From UBA987 sp002292105 (GTDB taxonomy: Bacteria > Bacteroidota > Bacteroidia > NS11-12g > UBA9320): DNA of 64,000 bases. The stretch lies in assembly GCA_943846675.1 (NCBI GenBank), contig OX044357.1:2852001-2916000 (forward strand), read 5' to 3'. The position numbers and the translations under genes were made by a program. A model generated the notes under the pieces. The model searched no databases, was not told where the DNA came from, and was given only the letters and a program-made list of their open reading frames with translations. Below, in pieces: positions 62,396 through 64,000 of this stretch (position 1 is its first letter; every line of letters starts with the position of its first letter).

Positions 62396-63389
62396 AATAT
62401 TAGTTACTGGAGGTTTAGGGTACATCGGAAGTCATACTGTTGTAGAGCTTCAAAATGTAAATGCAGAAGTTGTCGTTGTAGATAACCTGGCCAATACGAC
62501 TTTGGATGTAGCTGGCCGCATTCAAAAAATTACTGGGAAACCAGTGACTTTTTACCAAGTGGACGTTTGCGACACACCCGCTTTGGAAGAAGTCTTTGAA
62601 AAAGAAGATATTTCAGGCGTTATTCATTTTGCCGCTTATAAGGCAGTTGGAGAATCTGTTGAAAAACCTGTTGCCTATTACCAGAACAACGTTTCTGGTT
62701 TAATATCACTGTTGCACTGCGTCAAGAAGTATAAAACCAAATCCTTGGTATTTTCTTCATCGTGCACGGTATATGGCGACACCAAAGAAAGTCCAATTAC
62801 AGAAAATCATCCTATTGTTGAGGCGATATCGCCATACGGAACAACAAAAATATTAGGAGAAGAAATTCTTACTGACTTCACTAAATTCTGTGACACCAAG
62901 GTTGTTTGTTTACGCTACTTTAATCCTGTTGGTGCTCACAAATCTGCATTGATTGGAGAGCTTCCATTAGGTGTTCCAAGCAATTTGATCCCTTATGTCA
63001 CGCAAACTGCGGCAGGCATAAGAGAACAACTGACCATATTCGGAAATGATTACGATACGCCAGATGGCACAAACATCAGAGACTTTATACATGTTGTAGA
63101 CCTTGCAAAAGCACACGTAAAGGCGGTTGATTATGCAACCTCAAATCCAATATCTTTAGATGTATTTAATTTGGGTACGGGTGTTGGACAATCGGTTAAG
63201 GAAGTGGTAGAGACCTTCGAACGTGTTAACGACCTGAAATTAAATTACACTTATGGTCCACGACGACAAGGTGATGTCGAGCAAATTTGGGCTGATGCTT
63301 CAAAAGCTAAAAACGTATTGGGTTGGGAAACAGAAATAGAACTTGATGAAATGATGCGTTCTGCTTGGGCCTGGCAACAAACCTTGTAA
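62388..63389 (+). CDS. galE: UDP-glucose 4-epimerase
   Basis: A 333-residue SDR enzyme interconverting UDP-glucose and UDP-galactose (or the N-acetyl forms). Motifs: NAD-binding VTGGLGYIGSHT, VIHFAAYKAVGESVEKP, the catalytic Ser in FSSSCTVYG and the YGTTK Tyr-x3-Lys near residue 149, and DGTNIRDFIHVVDLA. It starts inside the end of the acetyltransferase gene (8-nt overlap), so both feed sugar nucleotides to surface glycans. The downstream neighbour is convergent, 1 nt away. Confidence 0.95.
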   Translation: MSKILVTGGLGYIGSHTVVELQNVNAEVVVVDNLANTTLDVAGRIQKITGKPVTFYQVDVCDTPALEEVFEKEDISGVIHFAAYKAVGESVEKPVAYYQNNVSGLISLLHCVKKYKTKSLVFSSSCTVYGDTKESPITENHPIVEAISPYGTTKILGEEILTDFTKFCDTKVVCLRYFNPVGAHKSALIGELPLGVPSNLIPYVTQTAAGIREQLTIFGNDYDTPDGTNIRDFIHVVDLAKAHVKAVDYATSNPISLDVFNLGTGVGQSVKEVVETFERVNDLKLNYTYGPRRQGDVEQIWADASKAKNVLGWETEIELDEMMRSAWAWQQTL

Positions 63390-63390
63390 C

Positions 63391-64000
63391 CTAAAAGAAA
63401 CTTGTTTGTTGAAATAGCAACCAAACAAGACCCGGCACTATAAAAATAAAATCGCCCCAAAATCGGTACTTCTCATCTTCTGCAAATCGATCCTCTTGAA
63501 TATAGATCACCAACAGGATATTGAACATAATAAGCAACGCTATGCTTATGGGTAGCTTGATTGGACTAACAATGAAAAACGTCCAAATGGTAAAGCAAAT
63601 AAAAGCGCTTGCCAAGGCATACATGATTATTCCCCTTGTACGCTCTATACCCCATTGCGTTGCCGCAGATTCTAAGCTGTTTTTTGTGTCGTTTGCATAG
63701 TCGTGATAAGAAAAAATAAGCAGGTTGGTGAAGTTTACAAGCGTCAAAGAAAGCACCATGAGTAAACCCTCTCCATTGAATTTCATGTCTCCGGCAACAC
63801 CAGGCAAAACAACCATGCCACAAGCCACAATTACAGCAACCATCAGTTCTTTTGGAATGGTAATGTTAATGACCTTCAGAAAATGTACAACTAAAAAATA
63901 TGCCAACACACTCAACGCCAGTGCTATTCCTGCTTTTAACAGAATAGGTGGCAAAAACACCAATGCGATATACGCGTTAAAAATGGAAAGTGCGGCGAGG
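63391..64000 (-). CDS. UbiA-type prenyltransferase-like membrane protein, 5' end outside window
   Basis: A polytopic membrane protein whose frame stays open through the right edge, so the N-terminus with the first Asp-rich motif is missing; the TTG at 63963 is inside the gene, because the upstream codons continue a hydrophobic helix (SIFNAYIALVFLPPILL). At least six helices are visible. YHDYANDTKNSLESAATQWG resembles the second DxxxD motif of UbiA enzymes, which join prenyl groups to aromatic or other acceptors. The acceptor is unknown, and the family call is moderate because only part is visible. Confidence 0.65.
   Translation of the reverse strand, partial: LAALSIFNAYIALVFLPPILLKAGIALALSVLAYFLVVHFLKVINITIPKELMVAVIVACGMVVLPGVAGDMKFNGEGLLMVLSLTLVNFTNLLIFSYHDYANDTKNSLESAATQWGIERTRGIIMYALASAFICFTIWTFFIVSPIKLPISIALLIMFNILLVIYIQEDRFAEDEKYRFWGDFIFIVPGLVWLLFQQTSFF

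Noticed and set aside
1..64000. Mobile elements, prophage, CRISPR, rRNA
   Set aside because: No transposase, integrase, phage structural gene, repeat-spacer array or rRNA-like sequence was recognised on either strand.

Overview
The window comes from a member of the Bacteroidota, most likely a marine, Flavobacteriales-like lineage. The evidence is a low-GC genome without Shine-Dalgarno sites, 15 exact copies of the Bacteroidota -7 promoter box TAnnTTTG just upstream of genes, and type IX secretion (T9SS) genes (porZ, sprA). There are also several secreted proteins with T9SS-type C-terminal sorting domains, and families typical of the phylum (OstA-like, DUF4286, DUF1684, Wzi/RemB-like, split glycine-lipid acyltransferases). 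No insertion sequence, prophage, CRISPR array or rRNA was seen. One tRNA, tRNA-Ser(GGA), is present. The species cannot be fixed from the sequence alone.

Layout. 1-3.0 kb: 5'-part of an acyl-CoA dehydrogenase gene, divergent from an OhrR/MarR-type regulator, then lipA. 3.1-8.1 kb: a four-gene run porZ-recO-acylphosphatase-Wzi/RemB-like barrel. 8.1-13.9 kb: a large outer-membrane barrel, a fatty acid desaturase closed by a strong terminator, and a kelch-like T9SS cargo. 13.9-18.9 kb: a compact five-gene operon with a LolA-like periplasmic protein, two FtsX/LolCE-type permeases, a LolD-like ATPase and an outer-membrane barrel; it looks like one envelope-spanning lipid or lipoprotein trafficking machine. 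19.1-25 kb: phosphodiester glycosidase and M48 lipoprotein, M20 dipeptidase, beta-helix lipoprotein and a secreted protein. 25-30.5 kb: gpsA, a TolC-like channel, a NodB-like deacetylase overlapping a GT2 synthase, lgt, DUF4286 and the tRNA. 30.5-38.7 kb: tatD, an enoyl-CoA hydratase-like gene, a 1403-residue beta-helix/PKD T9SS cargo and an M2 peptidase lipoprotein. 38.8-40.2 kb: ECF sigma factor, soluble zinc anti-sigma and a cytochrome P460-like lipoprotein. 40.3-48.2 kb: ruvA and the T9SS translocon gene sprA. 48.2-55.4 kb: EamA transporter, LytTR regulator, rfaE2-flippase-panD, DUF1684-ostA, and tilS divergent from ostA. 55.4-59.9 kb: envelope msrA and an msrB fusion, divergent from a FixL-like heme-PAS histidine kinase and its partner, a receiver-CRP/FNR fusion. 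59.9-64 kb: the GNAT/acyltransferase pair for glycine (aminoacyl) lipids, a left-handed beta-helix acetyltransferase, galE and a partial UbiA-type prenyltransferase.

How it fits together. Much of the window serves the cell envelope: T9SS export (SprA, PorZ) and its cargos, lipoprotein maturation (Lgt), LPS/lipid transport (OstA-like, RfaE2, Lol-like operon), membrane lipid synthesis and fluidity (desaturase, GpsA, Gls-type pair), and extracytoplasmic repair of oxidised methionine (MsrA/MsrB). The most system-like regions are the Lol-like five-gene operon, the heme-PAS kinase with a one-protein FixJ/FixK-like regulator and a matching CRP-type dyad, and the ECF/anti-sigma/P460 cassette. Exact -7 boxes sit so close to many start codons that short or absent 5' leaders appear to be common here. 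All promoter and operator calls are from pattern matching by eye.
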